52,087 bases of DNA, taken from the NCBI GenBank assembly GCA_964471595.1, contig CAYYGN010000022.1, positions 1 through 52,087 on the forward strand. The letters are read 5' to 3'. A program made the position numbers and the translations under genes. The notes below the pieces were generated by a model. The model worked only from the letters and a program-made list of their open reading frames with translations. It was not told the DNA's origin and made no database searches. This stretch comes from JAGNXB01 sp964471595 (GTDB lineage Bacteria > Bacteroidota > Bacteroidia > Chitinophagales > Saprospiraceae). Shown here piece after piece: positions 7,665-16,633 of the stretch. Every line of letters begins with the position of its first letter. The first letter of the stretch is position 1.

Positions 7665-10213
7665 TGCTCGTAATAACGCAGGAGGTCCTCGTCCGTTTCG
7701 GAGGAGCGGATGCGTTCCAGGTGCGCTCCGATCATGGCGGCCATATCGGGGCGGGTTTCCTGGACACCCTGCCTGACATGGGCCAGGGCGCGGAAAGCGC
7801 CGAATCGCCGTATCGGAGAGAGACCCCGGTCGGAGGCATCGGCAGCCAGCCGGTTGGCGCCATCCTGCAACTGCTCCGGTGACGCGACGCGTAGCAACTC
7901 AGCGTATTGCCGGGTAAAAAACATCCGGTGCAGGCCATTGACGCGTTCCCAGGCGCTTTCGAAAAAAGGAAGGCGATCGGTAGCGCCGGTGCCCGCATAG
8001 TAATCTCCGGCAATGAGGGTTGCCGTGATACTGCCATCCGCCTCCAGCTTTTCGGCGGCTTCGCGGGCCAGCTCCGGATGGTCGGCAGCCAGGGCGCCAA
8101 TGGCCGTCTGCAGCACGCTGTAGGAAGGGTCTGCCTCCAGGCGGTCGAGGCACAATTTGCGCAGGCCCGGAAATCCGCTACCTGCCAATTGCCCGAGAGC
8201 GGATTCACGCACACTGCTGTGCGGATCCTGCCGGGCCAGGTTGGCCAGCGTCAGTTGCTGGACCGGGTCCAGCGCATCGAGGGCGGTGGTGCCCATGGCG
8301 CGGACTGTCCAGTGGGCATCCCCCCAGGGATAAGGCTCAAGCCCTGCCGCTTCATCTTCCAGGATACCCATGATCTCCATCCGCGTCCACAGACACGGCC
8401 CCGTGCGCCAGTAGGCGGCGGCTTCTTCTCCCGACCAGTCGCGATGCTGCACGGCGAGCAGGGTGCGGTCAGGGTCCAGGTCCACGAGGAGGGGGGATTC
8501 CTCCAGCTCCCAGGTGAAGGTCTGTTCGCCTTCGGTCATGACGAGGGGCATCCGGACCACCCGGTCGCGCGGCATCAGAAATGCCACCTCGGTGGGGAGG
8601 ATATAGGTTTCCGCATTCTTTTCGGGATCCTGCACCTGCATCACCTCCAGGGTGACCAGCCGGGTGGCGGGATCCCAGGACCAGGTGTGGGAGAGTTCGG
8701 GATGACCCGGCTTCATGTACCACTGGTCAAAAAACCAGTTGAGGTCCATGCCACTCGCTTCCTCCATGGCCAGTCGCAGGTCGTGGATCTCGACGGCGCC
8801 CCAGGCACAGCGTGTCAGATAGCGGTGAAGACCGGCCCTGAATACGGACTCGCCCAGCATTTTGCGCAGCATATGGAGGACAAGCCCGCCTTTGTTGTAG
8901 GAATGGGCATCAAACATGTCCTCGCGGCTGGCATAGTGAAAATCCACCAGCGGGTGTTTGGTCACGGCCGCTTGTTGAAGATATCCTTCCAGTTCGTCGC
9001 GGCGGTGGTATTCCGCTTCGTCCGTCCCGTACTTGAATTCGAGCCAGAGGTACTCGCCATAGTTGGCAAAGCCCTCGTTGAGCACGAGCTGGGACCAGCT
9101 TTCGCAGGTGACGAGGTCGCCAAACCAGTGATGGATGAGCTCGTGGGCGCCAATGGCTTCGTTGCGGGTCTCGTCGATCAACTCGCGGCGGGTAGCCTGC
9201 ATGAATTCCCCGTAAACGACCGCCGTAGTATTCTCCATGGCGCCCGAAACGTAATCGCGCACGACGACCTGGCTGTATTTCGGCCATGGATAAGGGATGC
9301 CGGTGTAGTCGGAAAAATAACTCAGCATGGCCGGTGCGTCGGGAAAAATGGCCCGGGCATCGGCGGAATAATCGTGTTCGACATAGTAACCGACGGGGAT
9401 GCCGCGCCAGGTATCGTGGGCCACGGCATAATCGCCAATGGCCAGCATGAACAGATACGGGGCATGTGGCAGATCAAGCTTCCAGGTATCCGTGCGGGTG
9501 CCGTCGGGATGGTATTGCTGGTGGGTCAAAACACCGTTGGAGAGCGTTTCGAAAAAGGTGTCCACGGTGAGACGGATCTCCTGGGTACACCTTTCATTGG
9601 GCTGGTCGAAAGTCGGAAACCAGCGGCTGTTGGACTGGGTCTCTCCCTGGGTCCAGATCTGGACGGGTTTGTCGCGGTATTGCCCGTCAGGGTTGATGAA
9701 AAACAATCCGTTGTCGGACCGTATGGCCGCACTGCCTCCACTCGGTACCTCATCGGGCCGGGCCGTATAATCGATGGCCACCCGGAGGGTATCGCCCTTC
9801 CGGGCTGTCCGGGGCAGGAGAATGTGGAGTTTTTGGCCGTCATAAAGCCAGGGCAACGTATCGGGAGCGCCTGTCAGGCGCACGTCATGGATCAGGAAGC
9901 CTACGGCATCCAGGAGGATGGTATCCTGGGGAAATGCCAGTGGGGTCAGGTGGAGGCTGGCTTTGCCCAGGACGTGTCGTTTGGGCAGGTCGAAGGAGAG
10001 ATCGAGCGCCGTGTGCAACAGGTCGAAAGGCCTTGCCGGGGTAGCCCGGTAGGGATGTACCGGCTGGTCCGGTGGCTGGTTGAGATCGGGCGTGACCACC
10101 AGTTCGGGCAGGTCCTGGATCTCATCAACGGGTTCGGCGACTACGGGGCGGGCGGTATGACAGCCTGCGGCCACAAGGGCCGGGAGTGCAAGGGTCAGAA
10201 ACGGGATTCGCAT
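7658..10213 (-). CDS. M1-family aminopeptidase, lipoprotein
   Basis: Protein of 851 residues with a lipoprotein signal (LVAAGC, Cys18), so it is probably anchored at the cell surface or in the periplasm. The gluzincin features are complete: GAMEN at 324-328 for binding the substrate amino terminus, HELIHH at 357-362, and the third zinc ligand Glu380 in LNEGFANY. The last 250 residues form helical, HEAT-like repeats (VRESALGQLAGSG, VLQTAIGALAADH). It should cleave N-terminal residues from peptides for nutrition. TATCTTTG on the minus strand at 10237-10230 is a good promoter candidate 17 bp from the start. Confidence 0.93.
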   Translation of the reverse strand: MRIPFLTLALPALVAAGCHTARPVVAEPVDEIQDLPELVVTPDLNQPPDQPVHPYRATPARPFDLLHTALDLSFDLPKRHVLGKASLHLTPLAFPQDTILLDAVGFLIHDVRLTGAPDTLPWLYDGQKLHILLPRTARKGDTLRVAIDYTARPDEVPSGGSAAIRSDNGLFFINPDGQYRDKPVQIWTQGETQSNSRWFPTFDQPNERCTQEIRLTVDTFFETLSNGVLTHQQYHPDGTRTDTWKLDLPHAPYLFMLAIGDYAVAHDTWRGIPVGYYVEHDYSADARAIFPDAPAMLSYFSDYTGIPYPWPKYSQVVVRDYVSGAMENTTAVVYGEFMQATRRELIDETRNEAIGAHELIHHWFGDLVTCESWSQLVLNEGFANYGEYLWLEFKYGTDEAEYHRRDELEGYLQQAAVTKHPLVDFHYASREDMFDAHSYNKGGLVLHMLRKMLGESVFRAGLHRYLTRCAWGAVEIHDLRLAMEEASGMDLNWFFDQWYMKPGHPELSHTWSWDPATRLVTLEVMQVQDPEKNAETYILPTEVAFLMPRDRVVRMPLVMTEGEQTFTWELEESPLLVDLDPDRTLLAVQHRDWSGEEAAAYWRTGPCLWTRMEIMGILEDEAAGLEPYPWGDAHWTVRAMGTTALDALDPVQQLTLANLARQDPHSSVRESALGQLAGSGFPGLRKLCLDRLEADPSYSVLQTAIGALAADHPELAREAAEKLEADGSITATLIAGDYYAGTGATDRLPFFESAWERVNGLHRMFFTRQYAELLRVASPEQLQDGANRLAADASDRGLSPIRRFGAFRALAHVRQGVQETRPDMAAMIGAHLERIRSSETDEDLLRYYEHY

Positions 10214-10229
10214 AGAATAAGTAAAACGC

Positions 10230-10237
10230 CAAAGATA
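10230..10237 (-). promoter_or_regulatory. -7 box of the M1 aminopeptidase gene
   Basis: TATCTTTG, an exact match to the Bacteroidota -7 consensus, read on the minus strand and ending 16 bases before the ATG at 10213. The -33 element is weak. Confidence 0.5.
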
Positions 10238-10393
10238 AAGGTTTGTGTATGGGGAACAGGTGGTTGCCCGACGGCCGCTCCGGGGATTTTCGACCGATAA
10301 GGGATGGGCGCCTTCGCTTCTGTATCCGAATCGGGAGATGCCCTATCTTCATGGACCCTCTGCCGGGGTGGGCCCGGCAGGAAACGGACCAGG

Positions 10394-10945
10394 ATGAGCA
10401 ATCCTTTGAAAGTGATAAAAGTGGACGCCCGTACCCGGCTGGAGCTCCTCGGGAAGGCGCATGCGGAAACTTTGTTTCGTCTGGTGGATGAAAACAGGGA
10501 ATTTCTGGGACGCTGGATGGCTTTTGTACCATTTGTGCTGAACGAGATGTCCATCCGGATGTATATCGCCGGGGTGATGCAGCGCAGGAGGCAACAGGAG
10601 GAGTGGGCTTACGTGATTGTCAGGGATGGGGAAATGGCGGGCAGGGTGGGTTTGCACCGGATCGATCTGATGAACGGGACGGCAGAACTGGGCTATTGGC
10701 TGGCCGGAAAGTGGGTGGGGCAGGGTCTGGCCGGGGCGGCATGCCGGGCGCTGATGGACCGGGCTTTCGCGGAGGGCGGCCTCCACCGTTTGGAGATCCG
10801 TTGCGGAGAGGGCAATATGCGCAGCCGGGCCCTGGCGGAGCGGCTGGGTTTCCGCGAAGAAGGCCTTTTGCGGGAGGCCGAGCGCCTGAACGGGTCCTGG
10901 CACGATCTGGTGGTGTATGGGCGGTGTGTGGACGATCCGGCGTGA
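10394..10945 (+). CDS. GNAT N-acetyltransferase, RimJ/RimL-like
   Basis: Protein of 183 residues. I chose the ATG at 10394 because the frame upstream of it is low-complexity, and the protein from there begins like RimL relatives. The acetyl-CoA segment is ELGYWLAGKWVGQGLAGAACRALMD (Q/R-x-x-G-x-A-like loop), followed by LEIRCGEGNMRSRALAERLGF, the usual end of the fold. RimL-type enzymes acetylate protein N-termini, and others of the group modify small molecules; the substrate is unknown. It converges on the T9SS protein gene. Confidence 0.85.
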   Translation: MSNPLKVIKVDARTRLELLGKAHAETLFRLVDENREFLGRWMAFVPFVLNEMSIRMYIAGVMQRRRQQEEWAYVIVRDGEMAGRVGLHRIDLMNGTAELGYWLAGKWVGQGLAGAACRALMDRAFAEGGLHRLEIRCGEGNMRSRALAERLGFREEGLLREAERLNGSWHDLVVYGRCVDDPA

Positions 10946-10993
10946 TGAGGCAATGCCTCAGTTATCATCATGGTGGCGATTATCCTTGATGGA

Positions 10994-13888
10994 TTACCGG
11001 ATTAAATTTATTTCTCCGCGAAGAACCTGATGTTGTCCATTTGCAAACGAAACTTCCAACACCCAAGCGTAGGTGTCCATGGGACACGGAGCGCCCGCAC
11101 AAGATCCATCCCAGGCTGATATCGGGTCATTGCTGTTGTATATGGCCTGCCCCCATCGGTTGAAGATGGTGAAATTGAGAATCTGAACAGATGACGCAGG
11201 ACCATTCAGCACCAATGGTCCAAACTTGTCGTTGACCCCATCACCGTTTGGCGTGAATAGATTGGGAAGGGCGATTTCATGAGCGAATACCCGTACACTA
11301 TAAATGGCGATATGGTTGAAACATCCCTGTTCATCGCTGAAATAAAGCGTGAAGGTGCGGTCCTCTTCGGCGAGGAGGGAGGGATTGGGACAATCGGAAC
11401 AACTCAATCCATCAATAGGCTCCCAGGTATAAAGATATCCCGTTGCCTGTGGCGCATGTAGGGTGATGGTCATTCCAACTGGCACCAGAGTGTCCAGGTA
11501 GGTGTCAAATACTGGTGGACGAACCATCCGGATTTCAAGGAATAAAATGCTGTCGCAACCCTGGGAGCTGGAATAACTCAATTCTAAGCTGGCTTCCTCC
11601 CGATGCCAAAAATTATTGAGGAAAATACTGTCGCCCTCACAAAGCCAAATCAAGGAATCAAGATGCCAGGTAGGCGCCCACAGGTACTGGTGTATGGCAA
11701 CAAGACTATCGCAGGGTGAAGAGGAAAAGAGGATAGCGACGGTATCCACGCCTACCTCTGTACTATCACACACATATTCCATGGTGGTGGACAACAAAGC
11801 TGGCGGAGTAAAATGTGCCATGAGGAACACAGCGGAGTCGCAGCCCGGATGAACAAGGCTTTCCAGCAATAGTAGTGTGTCGACTTCACCTGAATGAAAG
11901 TTGTGATGACCGACCAAGAGGGTGTCACCATGACAGCGATATGTCTGCAGATGGGTGGCGGTCAGGCTGTCGATGTACAACGAGTCCATGAATTCACAGC
12001 CATGTTTTTGGCTGTTGATATGGATGGCATGCATGCCGGCTTTCAGGTCTTCGAAGAGAGGATTTGCCTGATAGGGCAAACTGTCCAATCGATAAAGGAA
12101 AGGGCCAATGCCTCCGGTGACATGGACGAATGCCTTACCATGTTGTCCCCATTGACAGTTGACGGGTTGAATTTCGACAAAATAGGGGATGAAATGGCTG
12201 ATTTCAACAAGGGCAGTATCCGGTCTTTGGTAGGGACAATCATCTTCCAATGTGGCAATGAGCATGTACAAACCATTATCGGATATGACCAGTAGAGAGT
12301 CTCCATCGGCTTGGGGCAGATGAACACCATCTTTGTACCATTGCCAGGAAGAGGCGCTCCAGGTACATGCGCGCAGGGTGTCACTGCAGGGTGCGGCCTC
12401 AATATCGGCACAAGGGTATACCGGGCAAAACGAGGCATCAATCATATAGCTGGCCCGACTGCCGGCAGGAAAAGTGGTGCCATCGAAAAGAGTGAGCGTA
12501 TCCGTATATATGCCATGCCAGTAATAACGGAACGTATCCCGTCTATCCAAACCCATAATATTCAATTCAGGGTAAGTCGTATCCACCTGCATAAGTGGAA
12601 AGGCACATCCAGCATTGCCATCCTGATCAAACTTCATGCTGAATGTCGTTACACCTTTGGATTGCACCAGAATGCGTTTGTTGACACCTAGAGGATCCAG
12701 GTAGACATCTTTGTAGGTGGATGCTACCAGCAGAAGCCCGTTGTTGGTGGTATTATGTACCTCCCAGTTGTCTTGCAACAGGTAGAAATCAAACTCACCT
12801 GACAATTGACGGGCCCACAACCAATTATTGTCACCATCCAAACGACCAACAAACAAATCGGCATGTTGCCATTGGGTGTCAACGGATACAAGGCGGATGG
12901 TGTCTGATATCTGAGGCAGCAACAAAGTGTCCAAGAACAATCCCGTGACATAATTTCCGCCTTGCCCGTCGGTGTGGAGATTGAGCACCCTGATGTTGGA
13001 CGTACCTTCGATCAGGCGCAAATTTTGAAGTTCACCACCATTGCTGACTTTGGCAACAAAGGATCGCCATTTGTTGGATGGAACGGCTGGCGGACAAGTC
13101 CATAAAACTCCATCAATGATCATGGACGGATCACCACTGATAGAACCGGCAACATAATAGTGTCCTTCAGTCGTATCGGAGAAGGAAGATTCAATGGGAA
13201 AAATTGAGCCTCCTGATGTTGCGCCTACCCGATTGAAGTTAAGTAAATTGCCGTCCTGATCAAAATGCAGAGTAATGTAGCTGGATTTGGCATTAGATAG
13301 GAAAATTGTATCGTTTGAATTTATGATGCCTTCTAGGTTCATCCAACCGTGCAACAAGTATCCGCCTTCAGGGTGTGTGTTGAGCTTCATGGTATTGAAA
13401 GCACCTGGGAAAGCATGCCAAAACCATTCTGGTTTGCCATCTGAAGTCCATTTACATAATATGGAAATTTGGCTGCTGAAAGGATTTTCAATGATTAGTG
13501 AATCGGGCCCAGGATCCAGGTCAACCCAAAACTCAGCTGTAATAATGAAAAGCAACCCTCCATCTGCAGTGGGAAGGACATCATAGACGCTGCCAGCTTC
13601 GGAAGGGAATGTTCTCACCCAATCGAGGGAGTAATCCGAATGCAATTTTCCTATAAATGGATTTTCCCAACTCAAGGGATCAATGGGCAATAGTTCTTGC
13701 GGGTTGGGATCGAGGTCGACGAACCCATTAAAATGACCGGCATAATACCTGTTTCCTGCAGAATCTGTAGGGCTTGAAAGAACGATGTTGAAATAGGCTT
13801 CATTCAAATAGCCATGCCAATGCACAATTTGGGCTTCTAGATGCACAGGCAATAAAAATGTAACGATTAATATAAGGGTTCGATACAT
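10994..13888 (-). CDS. Secreted protein with T9SS type B sorting domain
   Basis: Protein of 964 residues from the ATG at 13888, with a signal peptide ending near LEAQ. The first 500 residues are beta-rich with WTSDGKPEWFW- and DGDNNWLWARQL-like blades, suggesting a propeller of the bacterial beta-propeller kind. An Ig-like and a SprB-like stretch follow (TGGIGPFLYRLDS). The end has LPNLFTPNGDGVNDKFGP, IFNRWGQAIY and WDGSCAGAPCPMDTY, the signature of the gliding-motility-associated C-terminal domain that type IX secretion recognises. It should be exported to the surface. Its coding is less GC-rich than the core genes. The lipoprotein gene upstream on the same strand may be co-transcribed. Confidence 0.9.
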   Translation of the reverse strand: MYRTLILIVTFLLPVHLEAQIVHWHGYLNEAYFNIVLSSPTDSAGNRYYAGHFNGFVDLDPNPQELLPIDPLSWENPFIGKLHSDYSLDWVRTFPSEAGSVYDVLPTADGGLLFIITAEFWVDLDPGPDSLIIENPFSSQISILCKWTSDGKPEWFWHAFPGAFNTMKLNTHPEGGYLLHGWMNLEGIINSNDTIFLSNAKSSYITLHFDQDGNLLNFNRVGATSGGSIFPIESSFSDTTEGHYYVAGSISGDPSMIIDGVLWTCPPAVPSNKWRSFVAKVSNGGELQNLRLIEGTSNIRVLNLHTDGQGGNYVTGLFLDTLLLPQISDTIRLVSVDTQWQHADLFVGRLDGDNNWLWARQLSGEFDFYLLQDNWEVHNTTNNGLLLVASTYKDVYLDPLGVNKRILVQSKGVTTFSMKFDQDGNAGCAFPLMQVDTTYPELNIMGLDRRDTFRYYWHGIYTDTLTLFDGTTFPAGSRASYMIDASFCPVYPCADIEAAPCSDTLRACTWSASSWQWYKDGVHLPQADGDSLLVISDNGLYMLIATLEDDCPYQRPDTALVEISHFIPYFVEIQPVNCQWGQHGKAFVHVTGGIGPFLYRLDSLPYQANPLFEDLKAGMHAIHINSQKHGCEFMDSLYIDSLTATHLQTYRCHGDTLLVGHHNFHSGEVDTLLLLESLVHPGCDSAVFLMAHFTPPALLSTTMEYVCDSTEVGVDTVAILFSSSPCDSLVAIHQYLWAPTWHLDSLIWLCEGDSIFLNNFWHREEASLELSYSSSQGCDSILFLEIRMVRPPVFDTYLDTLVPVGMTITLHAPQATGYLYTWEPIDGLSCSDCPNPSLLAEEDRTFTLYFSDEQGCFNHIAIYSVRVFAHEIALPNLFTPNGDGVNDKFGPLVLNGPASSVQILNFTIFNRWGQAIYNSNDPISAWDGSCAGAPCPMDTYAWVLEVSFANGQHQVLRGEINLIR

Positions 13889-13903
13889 GGGACCAATCAA
13901 GTC

Positions 13904-13935
13904 AGAGGGGATGGGCTTTGAAGTCCCATCCCTCT
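13904..13935 (-). terminator. Intercistronic hairpin
   Basis: AGAGGGGATGGG (13904-13915) pairs with CCCATCCCTCT (13925-13935), with one bulged G and a nine-base loop. It sits between the lipoprotein gene and the T9SS protein gene on the minus strand. There is no T-run after it, so it is more likely an RNA-processing or attenuation hairpin than a full terminator. Confidence 0.45.
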
Positions 13936-13944
13936 GGAAGTGTA

Positions 13945-14866
13945 TTAATATTGCAAATAGTTCCAGCGCTCCCTGTTGGTGAGTATTACACCATGCCAAC
14001 CGGTAGTGCCGGCGATGTCGTAATCATTATAGGTCGGCGGATTGGGACAGTTGCGGGTATAACCACCCGTAGCTCTCGTTTGGTCATGACCGTCAAAGTG
14101 CCACATGCCAACCACGGGACCGCGTTGCCAGGTGAGATTGGCTTGGCTGGGTACGGGCAGATCTACGAATACATTATTTCTTGGTGCAAAGAAGCGCACT
14201 ATGCCCAAACCATCTCCTGATGACGAAAAGTCAACGTTGTTACATGGAGAATTATCAGAACTCTGGGTGGATAGTTCTTGTATTGTATTGTCTCCAATAT
14301 ACCTCCGCCATTGGAAAGTTAGGCTTCCACCGATAGAAAAAGTCAGATCCTGTACAGGTGGCGGCATTGGCACTCCATTTTCGCAAATGGTGACTCGTAC
14401 ACCAAGTGGGGAGAACACGGCGGTGTGGTGTTCCAAAAAATACACCTCATCTGTCTCATCTATGCAGATGGGTTGGTTTTGTTCATCATAGAGGATAATG
14501 GAATTCCATACGTCTGGAAGCAAGTCGTCATACCAATCTATTTCAGTGACAAGCGCTGACCACCCGTCATTGTCCGCATCCCTGTGGTAAATATTGAACA
14601 TGGAAGAAGGTGAGGGGATGGGTACTGCCCTTTGAAGGCATAACGTCTTGACGCAGGTGCCAGAGCGGACTGCAGCCTTTTTGCCTTGGTGGTCATCCTC
14701 GTTCTGCATCAGTGGCAGTACCTCTGCCCGGCCAAATGGCTGGGGGATTGCTTGTTGAAGGGAGAAATTTGGTCCCGTCAGGTCAGTACTTTTTTCGGGG
14801 GGGGGGGGCACACGACCCCAGAATGACCGTCATCATTACGGCCAGTCCAATGGCTTTCTGTCTCAT
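13945..14866 (-). CDS. Lipoprotein, signal peptide out of frame (C12 run)
   Basis: From the ATG at 14866 a classic lipoprotein signal is read (MRQKAIGLAVMMTVILGSC). The frame then enters a run of 12 C (14808-14797) and ends at a TGA shortly after. The body, about 280 residues beginning with four prolines and then EKSTDLTG, is open in the frame that 11 C would reach. Without the shift it could only start at a GTG just before the C-run and would lack a signal. The body has no family I recognise; it is acidic, Trp-rich and ends RERWNYLQY. A TTG-N20-TATTATTG promoter-like pair lies upstream. It is either phase-variable, a new pseudogene, or a homopolymer assembly error. It is followed by the T9SS protein gene. 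Confidence 0.7.
14797..14808. repeat. 12-bp G:C homopolymer in a lipoprotein signal region
   Basis: Twelve consecutive G on the plus strand (C on the coding strand), directly after the lipobox Cys codon. Tract length decides whether the signal peptide and the body are read together: 11 or 14 bases join them, 12 does not. Confidence 0.85.
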
Positions 14867-14975
14867 AAAAAGTGGTTTAAGGGTGAACGATGCGGCAATA
14901 ATAATGAATTTCAGGCATTCCTGCAACCCTGGGATTATTTTGCCTGAGGATGAGCCTTTCCATAAGGATTCACAT

Positions 14976-15710
14976 TCACCGGCTCTCCCGTTCCAGCAAT
15001 TTCAGCGTGTGCTTCAGGGCTTTTTGCCGGCGTGACCATCCCTGGTGGCCGGGTACCACCCACGCCGGGCGGGGGTATCGGTCCTGCAGACGCCGGATGG
15101 CCGCCGGCCAGGCCGTCAGGTCGGCATCTGCGATGTGACCCAGCCCTTCGTTTTCGACACTTTTGACCAGGCATCCCCCAAACAGGATCCGGTCACCGGG
15201 TAGCCATACCACAATGTTGTCGGCCGTGTGCCCCGCTCCCGGGTCAAATACTTCGATCACACGCCCGCCCACCCGGAAAACCGTGTCCCGTTCAAAGACG
15301 AAGGCAGCAGTGGCTTCGCCCCGCTCCACGCCCAGGGCATGGGTGTGCGCCGAACTCCAGGTCGGGATGCCCCACCGCCTGAAAAAAGGAAATCCACCCG
15401 TGCGGTCATCGTGGAAATGCGTGGCTATGACCAGAGCTATTTCCATTCCGTGGTGCCTCCGGATGTGGTCCGCCAGGGGCCGGCACTGGTTGGTGTCCCA
15501 GGGCGTGTCAATCAATACGGCACCCGAATCCGTGAGGACATACAGGCTGTTGCTGGGGAAGGGAGCGCCGCCGACATCCTTCCACGTGGTGTACACAAAT
15601 ACTTCCCGCGACAGAGCAGTGACCTGCAAGCCGGGAGACTGACCGGCCAATATGCTCATGCCGGGCAGGAAATGACAAAACAGCCGGATCAGGAATCGGA
15701 CAGGGATCAT
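14976..15710 (-). CDS. Subclass B1 metallo-beta-lactamase
   Basis: Protein of 244 residues with a probable signal peptide ending near residue 21-24, hence periplasmic. It has the full two-zinc ligand set of subclass B1 enzymes: His98-x-His100-x-Asp102 (THFHDD), His161 (AGHTADN), Cys180 (GGC) and His221 (PGHQGW). Lys183, in GGCLVK, is the B1 substrate-binding Lys. Such enzymes hydrolyse penicillins, cephalosporins and carbapenems. One deviation: where most B1 enzymes have Asn233 (standard numbering) in LGN, this one has His192 in LGH. Its ATG follows directly after the TGA of the DUF1801 gene, so it is translated as the last gene of that cluster. No mobile element adjoins it, suggesting a resident chromosomal gene. 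Confidence 0.92.
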   Translation of the reverse strand: MIPVRFLIRLFCHFLPGMSILAGQSPGLQVTALSREVFVYTTWKDVGGAPFPSNSLYVLTDSGAVLIDTPWDTNQCRPLADHIRRHHGMEIALVIATHFHDDRTGGFPFFRRWGIPTWSSAHTHALGVERGEATAAFVFERDTVFRVGGRVIEVFDPGAGHTADNIVVWLPGDRILFGGCLVKSVENEGLGHIADADLTAWPAAIRRLQDRYPRPAWVVPGHQGWSRRQKALKHTLKLLERESR

Positions 15711-16100
15711 TCATTTCAGGCGCTCGAGGAGGCCTCTCCGTTTGACGATGTTCTTGTAATCCCACTGGATGTCCCGGGCTTTACCCAGCCAGCGGACCAG
15801 ATCTTCTGGGTGGATCTGGGCCACATCCGTGTATCGGATTTCAGCCGCCTTGAATTTGCCTTCGGGTTGCAAGGCAGGCTCCTCGAACGACTGTCCGCTC
15901 CAGAACAGCAGCCGGATGCAGCCCTTCAGCTTGCTGTATCCTGCGACGGGATTTCCGTCCAGAAACCAGACGGGATGGGCATGCCAGATCTTGCTGTCCG
16001 CTTCGGGGAGTCCACGGGATAATTCACGGGCGAGGAGATGGCATATTTCCCGCTCTCCTTCCGCCTGCCTGTCGTTGTAAGCGCGGATTTCTTCTTTCAT
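15711..16100 (-). CDS. DUF1801 (YdhG-like) protein
   Basis: Protein of 129 residues from the ATG at 16100. ADSKIWHAHPVWFLDGNPVAGYSKLKGCIRLLFWSG matches the DUF1801 fold, with its conserved W-H/Y-P-VWF and G-Y segments. It is a small soluble protein; family function is not established, although relatives occur with iron-homeostasis and resistance genes. It sits 40 bp after the YdeI-like gene and its stop abuts the beta-lactamase start. Confidence 0.8.
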   Translation of the reverse strand: MKEEIRAYNDRQAEGEREICHLLARELSRGLPEADSKIWHAHPVWFLDGNPVAGYSKLKGCIRLLFWSGQSFEEPALQPEGKFKAAEIRYTDVAQIHPEDLVRWLGKARDIQWDYKNIVKRRGLLERLK

Positions 16101-16140
16101 GAACGCGTTGTGGCACCAGTCGCACCGGCAAAGGCAAATA

Positions 16141-16629
16141 TCAGGATTTGTAGGGTGGCAATCCGCCTTCTTCCAGTTTTTCCAGGGTTTTGGCCATCCG
16201 GTCCACTTTCGTGTCGTCGGTTTTGGCGGCGTGGATCCAGTCGGTGACCGCCTTCCTGACCCCGGGCGACAGTCCTGTCCAGGTCCGGGTGGCGCGGGGA
16301 CTTTCGCGCAGACAGGTCTCGAAATCCTCCGGCTGTACGGACGGGGCCTGATCGACATACAACTCGACGTGGACATAGTCCCCTGCCTGTTTGCCGATGG
16401 CCTTGCGGATCTCCGCCCGCACCGGCAGAAACAGACGGTTGTTGCCCATGGGCATGAGTTTGTAGTCTGTCAAGGGATAGCCGTCAATGCTGCCATTCAC
16501 TTTGACCCATCCGAAATGGGAGCTTTTGTTGGGCGGGACACCCGGGATGACGGCATAGGTCCAGCCTCCCTTGCCGGGATATTTTTCGAGGAGCAGGCGC
16601 TGATGGACGAAAGGCGTTTCGTCGTCCAT
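16141..16629 (-). CDS. YdeI/OmpD-associated family protein (DUF1905)
   Basis: Protein of 162 residues. The N-terminal DUF1905 part has WTYAVIPGV and GWVKVNGSIDGYP, then LPVRAEIRKAIGKQAGDYVHVELYVD. The C-terminal OmdA part has WTGLSPGVRKAVTDWIHAAKTDDTKVDRMAKTLEKLEEG. Some members affect tolerance of cationic peptides, but there is no defined biochemical activity. Its start lies 4 bp after the stop of the gene at 16634-16945, and DUF1801 and beta-lactamase genes follow, so the four probably form one unit. Confidence 0.85.
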   Translation of the reverse strand: MDDETPFVHQRLLLEKYPGKGGWTYAVIPGVPPNKSSHFGWVKVNGSIDGYPLTDYKLMPMGNNRLFLPVRAEIRKAIGKQAGDYVHVELYVDQAPSVQPEDFETCLRESPRATRTWTGLSPGVRKAVTDWIHAAKTDDTKVDRMAKTLEKLEEGGLPPYKS

Positions 16630-16633
16630 GGCA

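Noticed and set aside
7907..10300. 797-residue plus-strand open frame opposite the M1 aminopeptidase
   Set aside because: Shadow of a GC-rich gene; the minus strand has the lipoprotein signal, GAMEN and HExxH motifs.
10946..10993. TGAGGCA-A-TGCCTCA inverted repeat at 10946-10960
   Set aside because: The one-base loop cannot form a hairpin well and no T-run follows, so it is not called as a terminator.
15228..16022. 264-residue plus-strand frame opposite the beta-lactamase and DUF1801 genes
   Set aside because: Antisense shadow; both minus-strand genes have full family signatures.
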